Source: a virus
Virus record (IMG/VR): IMGVR_UViG_3300032083_000703
Location: 1 to 26,581 of that record
Strand: one strand, 5' to 3'
Length of the DNA stretch: 26,581 nucleotides
Shown here: piece by piece, positions 9,568 to 15,851 of the stretch
Layout: each line of letters begins with the position of its first letter
How positions within the stretch are numbered: the stretch's first letter is position 1
Position numbers and translations under genes: made by a program
The notes under the pieces: model-generated
Databases searched by the model: none
What the model saw: the letters and a program-made list of their open reading frames with translations, nothing else
Told to the model about the DNA's origin: nothing

Positions 9568-10007
9568 TGGGTTTTCCTTTTGAAATTATAACTATGTTAG
9601 CATCAACTGTGCTTGGTGGTGTGATGAGTGTGTGGGCTGAGAGTAGAAAAGCTAAAGCAGAAAATGAAAAGCTTCTTATTACTCGTGGTGAGTTTGATAT
9701 AAAAGCTAAGAAGCAATCACTTAATCATGGATTAAAAGATAAAGGTTTTGCATGGACAAGAAGAATTATAGCCCTTACTTCTGTATTTGCTATTGTTCTT
9801 TTACCTAAACTTGTAGCAGTTTATTATCCAGATGTAAGTGTTACTGTTGGTTATACTCAATGGAATCCCGGTGGTTTGTTTAGAGCCGGTAGAGAGATGT
9901 TTGAATGGATAACTTTTAAGGGTCTTGTAATTACACAACTTGACACTAACTTAGTATCAGCTATTATAGGTATGTACTTTGGTGGTAGTTTAGCAAAAGG
10001 AAGATAA
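9567..10007 (+). CDS. Three-span membrane protein, possible holin or lysis-associated protein
   Basis: 146 residues with hydrophobic segments at about 5-23, 66-87 and 119-141, separated by a basic linker (about 25-65) and a loop containing TQWNPGGLF. No signal peptide or catalytic motif is seen. A small multi-span protein right after the virion genes and just before other single-span proteins suits a holin or other envelope protein acting late in infection, but no holin family is recognised. It overlaps both neighbours by one base (TAATG), so it is co-translated with them. The alternative is a membrane-embedded virion or superinfection-exclusion protein. Confidence 0.6.
   Translation: MGFPFEIITMLASTVLGGVMSVWAESRKAKAENEKLLITRGEFDIKAKKQSLNHGLKDKGFAWTRRIIALTSVFAIVLLPKLVAVYYPDVSVTVGYTQWNPGGLFRAGREMFEWITFKGLVITQLDTNLVSAIIGMYFGGSLAKGR
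9940..9967 (+). promoter_or_regulatory. Candidate sigma70-type promoter ahead of the membrane/curli block
   Basis: TTGACA at 9940-9945, a 16-base spacer and TATTAT at 9962-9967 (11 of 12 consensus positions), inside the end of the 146-aa gene. If active it would start near 9974 and transcribe the 95-aa, 63-aa, csgF, csgG, curlin and FecR genes separately from the virion genes. A chance match is possible. Confidence 0.35.
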
Positions 10008-10294
10008 TGGACACTAGAGATTTTATGACAATATTAGAGTCTGTAGGTATTCCTGCAGCCTTTGCAGTTGCTGCTGGTTGGATGGTATATAAATTATTTA
10101 ATGCTTTAATAGCAGATGTACATAAAAAATTAGATACGCAACATAGTATGATAGTTGCATTAATAGACAGAGTAAGACAAATGGATAATGATATGATAAG
10201 AATAGACTCTATGGTAAGAACAGCTATGGGAGTAACTATAGATGTAGATAGGTTAGCAAGAGCAGATGGAAAAAAAGACCAACGAAAAGATTAA
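10007..10294 (+). CDS. Small single-span membrane protein with coiled-coil tail
   Basis: 95 residues: one N-terminal transmembrane helix at about 12-32 (Ala/Val/Gly-rich), then a long charged helix with heptad-spaced Ile, Leu and Met (about 38-75), and a Lys/Asp/Arg-rich end. The architecture (short external end, one span, cytoplasmic coiled coil) is common among small phage lysis-cluster proteins, but no family is recognised. It is joined to the upstream membrane protein by TAATG and overlaps the next gene by 29 bases. It could be a holin partner or antiholin; this is inference from context. Confidence 0.55.
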   Translation: MDTRDFMTILESVGIPAAFAVAAGWMVYKLFNALIADVHKKLDTQHSMIVALIDRVRQMDNDMIRIDSMVRTAMGVTIDVDRLARADGKKDQRKD

Positions 10295-10457
10295 TAAAAA
10301 AATACTACAAGTAGTAAACCTTTCTCCAAGTGAATCTTGGTTAGAAAAAATTGTAGAAGTACATCCTATGAAACAAATTGCAGTTGCTTCGGTTATACAA
10401 ATATCTGTATTAGGATTTATGGCTATGTCTATGTTAATAATTAATTATATATTTTAA
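10266..10457 (+). CDS. Small C-terminally anchored membrane protein
   Basis: 63 residues: a basic N-terminus (residues 1-13, Lys/Asn-rich), a short helix and a hydrophobic segment at about 38-62 that ends the protein (...MLIINYIF). The predicted ATG lies 29 bases inside the preceding gene and has no strong Shine-Dalgarno; an internal Met codon at 10369 would give a shorter protein that still contains the span. It ends four bases before the start of csgF. No known family. The coding call rests on the hydrophobic pattern and the tight packing. Confidence 0.45.
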   Translation: MEKKTNEKINKKILQVVNLSPSESWLEKIVEVHPMKQIAVASVIQISVLGFMAMSMLIINYIF

Positions 10458-10461
10458 TAAA

Positions 10462-10956
10462 ATGAAAATAAAACCAACATTTAAAAGTAAAAAAACTGAT
10501 AGGAACTGTAAGTTTTGTATGTTCTTTTGGTCCATGTTAATTATGTTTTGGTCTGTTAATAGTATATCAGATGAGATGGTACATCAATTTAAAAACCCTA
10601 GCTTTAGTGGTATGGGAACATCTGCACATTATCTTACTATAGAAAATCAAGAGTTTAATAGAAAGATGAGTATCAAAGAAGAACTCAAAGCTTTACAGGA
10701 CCAGATTAAAAGAGACAAAGAAAACACAACACTTGCAAGGTTTATAAGAAACTTAGAGTCTAGAATATATGCACAGCTATCAAGACAATTAGTAGAAAAC
10801 TTATTTGGAGAAACTCCTAGCGATAGTGGTGTATTAACTTTAGAGGGCAATACAATCGAATATAGTGTTGTCGATGGAATAATAACTTTGAAAATTACGG
10901 ATTCAGATGGAAATACAACGACTATTTCTTTGCCTATTGGTAGCTTTACCTTTTAG
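10462..10956 (+). CDS. csgF: CsgF, curli assembly factor of the CsgG secretion pore
   Basis: 164 residues. In bacteria CsgF is exported, its N-terminus inserts into the CsgG outer-membrane channel, and it helps couple curlin secretion to surface nucleation. Here a basic N-terminus (1-17) leads to a hydrophobic signal segment at about 18-33, with likely cleavage near 36. The mature N-terminus carries HQFKNPSFSG (41-50), matching E. coli FQFRNPNFGG. The region after it (about 90-164) has the family pattern: a helix (RFIRNLESRIYAQL), then an EYSVVDGIITLKITDSDGN-type beta end similar to the E. coli C-terminus. A longer charged linker separates the halves. It overlaps csgG by 50 bases. The position matching E. 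coli Asn17 of the CsgF constriction appears to be Thr53. The assignment is strong from motif and neighbour. Confidence 0.85.
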   Translation: MKIKPTFKSKKTDRNCKFCMFFWSMLIMFWSVNSISDEMVHQFKNPSFSGMGTSAHYLTIENQEFNRKMSIKEELKALQDQIKRDKENTTLARFIRNLESRIYAQLSRQLVENLFGETPSDSGVLTLEGNTIEYSVVDGIITLKITDSDGNTTTISLPIGSFTF

Positions 10957-11764
10957 TGGCTGTGCAGTTTTAAATCAAAATAAAGATTTATCTTTAACAA
11001 GAGATACAGAACCTGCCAATATTTTAGATTTACAATCAGTTGCATTAGCTGAAGTACCTCCTGCTAAAAGAAAACCAATAATAGCAGTATATAGAGATAG
11101 CTTTCAAGACTTAACAGGACAAAGAAAAAGTAACAGTAGCTTTGCTTTGTTTAGTACAGCAGTCACACAAGCTCCTGAAGCATTACTTATAAGAGCTTTA
11201 AAACATGCTGCTAACGGAGAATTTTTTAGAGTTGTTGAACGAGTAGGATTAGATAATCTTACAAAAGAACGACAACTTATTCGGTCAACCAGAGAAAACT
11301 TTGAGCAAGACCAAAAGCTCCAGCCTTTATTATTTGCTGGTCTTATAATACAAGGTGGAGTAATTAGTTATGACACAAATGTAGAATCTGGTGGTATTGG
11401 TGCTAGGTATTTAGGAATAGGTACAAGTAAACAATACCGAGAAGATGTAGTAACTATATCATTACGATTAGTTTCTGTATCAACAGGTGAAATATTAGTA
11501 GAGACTACAGTTTCTAAAAATGTTTTATCTACAAGCGTTTCTCAAGATGTCTTTAAATTCTATGAACAAGGTACAGAACTTGTAGAAATAGAAGGAGGAG
11601 TAGCTGAGAACGAGGTGGGTTCTATAGCTTTGCAAAAGGCAATAGAAGCTGGAGTATTTAACTTAATAGAAACAGGAATAGAGAGAGGGTATTGGGAATA
11701 TGAAACAATTAAAATTGATGAGCCTAGTTGTGATGTTGACTGCGTTGACAACATACGGGGCTGA
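10907..11764 (+). CDS. csgG: CsgG, outer-membrane lipoprotein pore of the curli (type VIII) secretion system
   Basis: 285 residues, close to the 277 of E. coli CsgG, which forms a nonameric outer-membrane channel for unfolded curlin. Residues 1-18 are a lipoprotein signal and LPFSGC places the lipidated cysteine at Cys19. The family core is very clear: VYRDSFQDLTGQ (61-72), FSTAVTQ (82-88), then SYDTNVESGGIGARYLGIG (154-172) and LRLVSVSTGEIL (186-197). The C-terminal helix region (241-263) ends IETGIERGYWE, as in E. coli NDGIDRGLWD. In the constriction loop, Phe56 (E. coli mature numbering) is kept as Phe82, but Tyr51 and Asn55 appear replaced by Ser77 and Leu81, with one extra residue nearby. 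The start lies inside csgF and is the only one that supplies a signal peptide. No CsgE gene is seen. Confidence 0.95.
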   Translation: MEIQRLFLCLLVALPFSGCAVLNQNKDLSLTRDTEPANILDLQSVALAEVPPAKRKPIIAVYRDSFQDLTGQRKSNSSFALFSTAVTQAPEALLIRALKHAANGEFFRVVERVGLDNLTKERQLIRSTRENFEQDQKLQPLLFAGLIIQGGVISYDTNVESGGIGARYLGIGTSKQYREDVVTISLRLVSVSTGEILVETTVSKNVLSTSVSQDVFKFYEQGTELVEIEGGVAENEVGSIALQKAIEAGVFNLIETGIERGYWEYETIKIDEPSCDVDCVDNIRG

Positions 11765-12416
11765 TAACGAAATATACATTGACCAATCAGGTGCTACTGC
11801 TAATATAGATTTAGAACAACTTGGTTCTGGAAATATAATAGGTGGATTAAATTCTGTTGCAGGAACTTTAACTGCCCTAGATTTAGATGGATTAAATCTA
11901 ACTCTAGATATTAATCAAATAGGAGATAGTAATAAATTTCTTGGTGATATACTAGGAGATAATATTACAGGATTTTTTGAATTTGATGGAGACAGTAATA
12001 CATTTACTATACAAGCAGACCCAACCAATACTTATGGTATTGATAGTTCTAATTTTAATGTAGATACTACTGGAGATAGTAATACTTTTACATTAGATGT
12101 AGGTACAACTGCTATGGCTAGTAATACAGATTTAGACTGGATTATTAATGGTAGTAGTAATACATTTGATTTTGATATAAACTACGATAGTGGTACTTCT
12201 TATGTTGATGTTGATGGAGATAGTAACAATGTTACTTTTACAGGTAGTGGTTATGCTGGTGGTTATTTTTACTTAGACCAAACAGGTAACTCTAGAACTT
12301 TTAACATACAACAACTTAGTACATTAGACAATGATTGGCTCAAGATACTTTCAACTGGCAATAATGGTACTGTCTGTGTTATCCAAAACGATGGTGGCAC
12401 AACAGTCGGATGCTAG
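11700..12416 (+). CDS. Secreted curlin-repeat (CsgA/CsgB-like) protein, likely CsgG substrate
   Basis: 238 residues. Residues 1-21 are a Sec signal peptide (hydrophobic 7-17, likely cleavage after TYGA). The mature part is a series of short repeats around a Gly-(Asp/Asn/Ser)-Ser-Asn core followed by alternating Thr/Phe/Ile. Core glycines lie at 42, 75, 97, 125, 151, 173, 196 and 220, spaced mostly 22-28 residues, like curlin's 22-23-residue beta-strand repeats (Gln-x-Gly-x-x-Asn-x-Ala). Only some units keep the preceding Gln (EQLGSGN, NQIGDSN, DQTGNS); others have Asp. The protein is very acidic, with almost no Lys or Arg. Cys226 and Cys238 could form a C-terminal disulfide. Placed directly after csgG, with a 65-base overlap, it is the obvious secreted cargo, either fibre subunit or nucleator. 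A separate second curlin gene is not seen. Confidence 0.8.
   Translation: MKQLKLMSLVVMLTALTTYGADNEIYIDQSGATANIDLEQLGSGNIIGGLNSVAGTLTALDLDGLNLTLDINQIGDSNKFLGDILGDNITGFFEFDGDSNTFTIQADPTNTYGIDSSNFNVDTTGDSNTFTLDVGTTAMASNTDLDWIINGSSNTFDFDINYDSGTSYVDVDGDSNNVTFTGSGYAGGYFYLDQTGNSRTFNIQQLSTLDNDWLKILSTGNNGTVCVIQNDGGTTVGC
11922..12370 (+). repeat. Degenerate in-frame curlin repeat units in DNA
   Basis: Related 13-14-base units around GGAGATAGTAATAC start at about 11922, 11988, 12072, 12150, 12216, 12285 and 12357. Their spacings (66, 84, 78, 66, 69 and 72 bases) are all multiples of three. They encode the Gly-Asp-Ser-Asn cores. The residual DNA similarity suggests growth by internal duplication followed by divergence. 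Confidence 0.65.
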
Positions 12417-13437
12417 TATTGGAAGCGTAACAGAACTTAAAGGTAATAGCAGGATTGTAAGAGATGAAACTTACGATGCTGCTTTATCTTTTGGTATAGA
12501 AAGTTTTGACAATGTTGAAACTTCTAATGGTAGAATAGGTATAACCTTTGTTAATAATAGTCAAGTAAGATTAACAGAGCATTCACAATTAGTTATAGAT
12601 GAATTTATCTATGACCCTAATCCTTCAAAGTCTACAATGGCTTTGAATTTTGCTAGTGGAACTGCAAGGTTTATTACTGGCAAGTTAAATAATATAAACA
12701 AAGAAAACATTTCTATTAGTACGCCAAGTGCTAATGTGTCAATTCGTGGAACTGATTTTACAATTACAGTAAATGAGATTGGCGAATCGTTAATTATATT
12801 ATTACCAAAAGCAGATGGAACTCCTAGTGGAGAAATATTAGTAGCAACAGGTGCAGGAGAAGTAATTCTTAACAAGCCCTATCAAGCTACTACAGTTTCT
12901 ATGTTTGAACTAGAACCTACTAAACCGGTTATATTAGATTTAACTTTAGAGTTAATAGATAATATGTTAATAGTTAATCCACCAAAGGAGAATATAAATG
13001 TACAGGGAGAAGATGGAAGTAGCAGTTCTAATGTTCTTGATGCTAACTTCCTTGACTTTGATGATTTAGATGTAGACTATCTAGCAGAGGATGAGTTAGA
13101 ATTTACAGAACTAGATATTAATTATTTAGATGTAAACTTTCTTGAAGACTTGTTAGATATTATACAAGATGTAAATGAGTTAGACCAAACAGAAACTTTA
13201 TTGAAAGCTGACTTTGATTTAAAAGGAACAACTATGGGTTTTGATTCTAACACACAAGTTAATACTTTTACTACAGATAATGTCGTAACATTTTTAAAAT
13301 CATTAGAAGATACAGTAAGATTAGATTTAGATAAGACAGGTTCTTATACTGTTATCCTTGTGCAAAATGGAAAGAGTACACAAATTGTAGTTAATGGTGG
13401 TGGTTCTTCTACTATTAAGATAAAACAAGGGGATTAG
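12331..13437 (+). CDS. Exported FecR-domain protein
   Basis: 368 residues. Residues 1-23 form a signal peptide (hydrophobic 8-17, likely cleavage after TMVA). Residues about 30-190 are a FecR domain: a beta-rich start SIGSVTELKGNSRIV and the hallmark STPSANVSIRGTDF at 130-143. FecR domains are extracytoplasmic; in the founding FecR they relay iron-citrate signals to a sigma factor, but many lone FecR-domain proteins have no sigma or anti-sigma partner, and none is visible here. Residues about 234-285 are an acidic Leu/Asp-rich repetitive stretch (units such as LDANFLDFDDLDVDYL), followed by a beta-rich C-terminal domain. It overlaps the curlin gene by 86 bases, exactly covering its signal peptide. 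Secretion or envelope exposure is likely; its partner could be the curlin fibre or the CHASE2 cyclase across the junction. It is the last + strand gene before the convergent junction. Confidence 0.8.
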   Translation: MIGSRYFQLAIMVLSVLSKTMVAQQSDASIGSVTELKGNSRIVRDETYDAALSFGIESFDNVETSNGRIGITFVNNSQVRLTEHSQLVIDEFIYDPNPSKSTMALNFASGTARFITGKLNNINKENISISTPSANVSIRGTDFTITVNEIGESLIILLPKADGTPSGEILVATGAGEVILNKPYQATTVSMFELEPTKPVILDLTLELIDNMLIVNPPKENINVQGEDGSSSSNVLDANFLDFDDLDVDYLAEDELEFTELDINYLDVNFLEDLLDIIQDVNELDQTETLLKADFDLKGTTMGFDSNTQVNTFTTDNVVTFLKSLEDTVRLDLDKTGSYTVILVQNGKSTQIVVNGGGSSTIKIKQGD

Positions 13438-13560
13438 AGAAAATTGACATCACAGAATGCCCGAGGTTAAACATTTAGAGGGTAGTTAATACCTTTGCTT
13501 CAAAAAGAACTATTATTCAACTACGGGCTTCTCCGTGCCTCTGAGAGGATTTAGCTATTT
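13438..13560. terminator. Folded convergent junction, probable two-way terminator
   Basis: 123 non-coding bases between the ends of the FecR gene (+) and hsp20 (-). It is locally GC-richer than its surroundings and full of complementary pieces: AGGGTA/TACCTT (13479-13484 with 13490-13495, loop GTTAA), GTAGTT/AACTAC (13482-13487 with 13519-13524), GCCCG/CGGGC (13459-13463 with 13524-13528), ACGG/CCGT (13523-13526 with 13533-13536), and CCTC/GAGG (13538-13548) followed by a T-rich stretch ending at 13562. Some pairings exclude each other. Stopping both operons is the simplest role; a small RNA is possible. No tRNA fits. Confidence 0.5.
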
Positions 13561-13974
13561 TTACCTAGAAATTTTAATTTTTTTAGGCTTTTGCTCATCT
13601 GGAATGTTTTTACTTAGTTCAATAAGTAATATTCCATCAGCAACACTAGCTTTTTTAACTTCAACATACTCAGCTAGAGCAAATGATTTATAAAATTCTC
13701 GTTCAGAAATTCCTTTGTGAACAAATTCTATATCATCTTCTCTATCTCCATAACATGCAGAGACAGTTAAAGTATTATCTTCTATTTCAATATCAATATC
13801 AGACTTATTAAATCCTGCCATTGCTATTTCAATATAATATGTATCACCTTTTTTAAGAATATTATAAGGTGGATAGTTTGATTGAGGTATTGATGCTCTT
13901 TGTAATGTATTAAACATTTCATCAAACCCTACTGAGAACGGGCTGAATTGCCCAAATGCTTTTATGTTTGTCAT
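13561..13974 (-). CDS. Small heat-shock chaperone (Hsp20/IbpA-type)
   Basis: 137 residues from the ATG at 13974, chosen over an upstream in-frame ATG at 14022 because GGAG stands five bases before it and the shorter form matches IbpA-type proteins. Small heat-shock proteins are ATP-independent holdases that bind unfolding proteins in the cytoplasm. Visible features: an N-terminal arm with FSPFSVGFDEMF; an alpha-crystallin domain at about 35-125 with YNILKKGDTYYIEIAMAGF, the LTVSA strand and the usual GILLIELSK ending; and a Lys/Pro-rich tail ending KKIKISR. Hsp20 genes occur repeatedly in marine phages, where a role in folding virion proteins is suspected. It is the last - strand gene before the junction and has its own consensus promoter and a possible temperature-sensing leader, so it need not depend on the replication operon. 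Confidence 0.9.
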   Translation of the reverse strand: MTNIKAFGQFSPFSVGFDEMFNTLQRASIPQSNYPPYNILKKGDTYYIEIAMAGFNKSDIDIEIEDNTLTVSACYGDREDDIEFVHKGISEREFYKSFALAEYVEVKKASVADGILLIELSKNIPDEQKPKKIKISR

Positions 13975-13977
13975 ATT

Positions 13978-14026
13978 AACTCCTTTATAAAGCAAGTTAT
14001 TGAGTGCCGACCTTTCGCACACCCTT
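13978..14026 (-). promoter_or_regulatory. hsp20 5' leader with ROSE-like RNA thermometer candidate
   Basis: The transcript from the promoter at 14033-14060 would have a leader of about 53 bases with two hairpins. The first is GUGC/GCAC at 14020-14004. The second, at 13998-13978, pairs AACUUGCUUU with AAAGGAGUU, hiding the Shine-Dalgarno. The UUGCU opposite AGGAG, with an unpaired or mispaired G, is the hallmark of ROSE-type thermometers, which control small heat-shock genes in Alphaproteobacteria. The leader is shorter than classic ROSE elements. This rests on hand folding only. Confidence 0.45.
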
Positions 14027-14032
14027 ATCTAT

Positions 14033-14060
14033 ATTATAATACTTATTTTAAATTTGTCAA
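14033..14060 (-). promoter_or_regulatory. Consensus sigma70 promoter for hsp20
   Basis: On the - strand, TTGACA (14060-14055), a 16-base spacer and TATAAT (14038-14033). Both hexamers are perfect; the spacer is one base short of ideal. It overlaps the end of the cyclase gene, whose stop is at 14043-14045. Predicted start near 14026. Confidence 0.7.
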
Positions 14061-15851
14061 GGGTTTAGGAAAATAAATTGTTATTGGTTCTGATTTACCT
14101 TTTACTAATATACTATCTATCTTTTCATAATCAAAACAATCACCTGCTAAGTCTTTAGTGTACTCAGATATAATTATCTTCCATTGTTTATAATCATTTC
14201 TACCAGCAGTAGCTTCTAATCTAGCTGATAAGTTTACAGCATCTCCAACAACAGAGTAATCAAACCTTGTTTCGCTTCCCATGTTGCCAACAATACAAGT
14301 TCCGGAGTTGACACCAGTTCCTACATTGATAGGTGGTAAGTCTAATCCTTGTTCTTTAAATTGTTTATTAAGTTCTAAGGTTGCTTCTTCTATTTCTATT
14401 GCAGATTTAATAGCTAACTCTGCATGATTCTCACAAGGAAGAGGAGCATTCCAAAATGCCATGATACAATCACCCATATACTTGTCAATAGTTCCACCAT
14501 TAGCTAGTATAATCTTTGTCATCTTATCAAGATAAGTATTAATAAGTTCTACTAAACCTTCAGGGTCATCATTGTTTTTAAATACTTCTGACACAGGAGT
14601 AAAGCCCATGATGTCAGTAAATAAGAATGTCATTTCTTTTCTTTCTCCACCTAGCTTTAAAAGCTCTGGATTCTTTTGCAACATAGCAACCATATCAGGA
14701 GAAAGATAAGTACCAAACTGTTTCTTAATTTGTTGTCTTAATTTAAATTGTGTTCTAAAGTTTAAATAGAATTGTTGTAGGGCAATAAGTGTCATACATG
14801 TCATACTCCATGTGACATCTATAAGATACCCGATAGATATAAAGTAATAACCAAGAGAGCCTACTGAAGCTATTGAAGTTCCTGCTAATACCATACCCCA
14901 TGTAATACCAAAATAACTTATTACAAAAGCTATTAGCAACCCTGATATAACTAATATTAGTAGTTCTACAAACAATCTATAATCAGGTATGAACGGAGAG
15001 TCAATCAAAATACTTTCTGCAAGGGCAGCCTGTATCTTGTGTGGTTCTAATAGCCCATTTGGTGTAGCTAAAGTAGGCATAACACCCTCTGCAGTGACAC
15101 CTACAAATACAAACTTACCATAGACATTCATTTCAGATAGTGTAGTTTGTGGTGTATTAACCCAGCTAATCCACTTACGACCAAGACTATCTGTTGATAT
15201 TGGCTCAAGTCCTCTAACTCTTATTTGTTGTATACCATTTTCATTTGTTTTTATTTGATAAGTGTTAGAGTTGAGTAAAGTTTTTAATACTTCTATTCCA
15301 TAAGAAGCAACCCAACCATCAGGAGTTTGTTGAAGTAAAGGTATTCTTCTTACAAGATTGTCTACATCTACTGGAGCAGACACAGCACCTTGAGCAGAAA
15401 CTTCTTGAAGCTCTGGTATATTTTGTATGAATCCTTTAGCTATCGGTAAGTTTACATCTGGTCCTAATATAACTGTACCATGTGTCTTAGGATATTCTCC
15501 ATTGTTAAACTCTGGCATAGCTAGTACACTAGGAGCATAAGATAATGTTTCTTTAAAAACTTCATCGCCCCCAAACCTATCTGGTTGTGGAAATAATATA
15601 ACCCAACCTACACCTATAGCACCTTTGTTAATTAAATCTATTTGTATTTGTGCTAAGTCTTGTCTAGGAAAAGGATAGCCTCCTCTTTCTTGTACATCTT
15701 CTTCTGTTATATTTAAAATTACAAAGTTATCAGAAGGCTCTGGTGTTTTTATAAAAGCATCAAAGGTTTTTAACCTCATAACTTCTAAAGGTGTTACATT
15801 AAATATTAAAGGTAATGTTAATAAACTTAGTAATAAAACAGCCCACTTCAT
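14043..15851 (-). CDS. CHASE2 membrane-bound class III adenylate cyclase
   Basis: 602 residues. It should make cAMP from ATP in the cytoplasm under control of an extracytoplasmic sensor. Order: N-terminal membrane segment (about 3-18); CHASE2-type sensor (about 25-288) with FDAFIK and later KFVFVGVTAEGV; three membrane spans (about 292-312, 316-338, 342-362); a short linker; then the cyclase domain (about 400-595). All catalytic residues are present: metal-binding Asp413 (FTDI) and Asp461 (MGD), adenine-selecting Lys457 (DKYMGD) and Asp531 (FDYSVVGD), and transition-state Asn540 and Arg544 (NLSARLE). The Lys/Asp pair predicts ATP, not GTP. Its start overlaps the stop of the 76-aa gene (TAATG), so it belongs to the replication-side operon. 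Such sensors are common in bacteria and rare in phages. A FecR-domain gene lies just across the junction, a pairing also seen in bacterial genomes. Signal and target are unknown. Confidence 0.9.
   Translation of the reverse strand: MKWAVLLLSLLTLPLIFNVTPLEVMRLKTFDAFIKTPEPSDNFVILNITEEDVQERGGYPFPRQDLAQIQIDLINKGAIGVGWVILFPQPDRFGGDEVFKETLSYAPSVLAMPEFNNGEYPKTHGTVILGPDVNLPIAKGFIQNIPELQEVSAQGAVSAPVDVDNLVRRIPLLQQTPDGWVASYGIEVLKTLLNSNTYQIKTNENGIQQIRVRGLEPISTDSLGRKWISWVNTPQTTLSEMNVYGKFVFVGVTAEGVMPTLATPNGLLEPHKIQAALAESILIDSPFIPDYRLFVELLILVISGLLIAFVISYFGITWGMVLAGTSIASVGSLGYYFISIGYLIDVTWSMTCMTLIALQQFYLNFRTQFKLRQQIKKQFGTYLSPDMVAMLQKNPELLKLGGERKEMTFLFTDIMGFTPVSEVFKNNDDPEGLVELINTYLDKMTKIILANGGTIDKYMGDCIMAFWNAPLPCENHAELAIKSAIEIEEATLELNKQFKEQGLDLPPINVGTGVNSGTCIVGNMGSETRFDYSVVGDAVNLSARLEATAGRNDYKQWKIIISEYTKDLAGDCFDYEKIDSILVKGKSEPITIYFPKPLTNLK

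Noticed and set aside
11922-12370. Regularly spaced short DNA repeats that could be mistaken for a CRISPR array.
   Set aside because: Spacings are multiples of three, the repeats are degenerate and encode the curlin core in frame; no spacer or repeat uniformity and no cas genes.
13459-13528. A tRNA-Phe-like pattern on the - strand: GCCCG/CGGGC ends and a CUUU-loop-AAAG arm with GAA in the loop.
   Set aside because: The acceptor stem is only 5 bp, there is no D-arm and no T-arm with a TTCRANY loop, and spacing is off; better explained as a folded junction.
13975-14022. An upstream ATG (14022) for hsp20 giving 16 extra residues.
   Set aside because: The extra part lies in the folded leader, lacks a ribosome site and is not typical of Hsp20; the ATG at 13974 has GGAG at the right distance.
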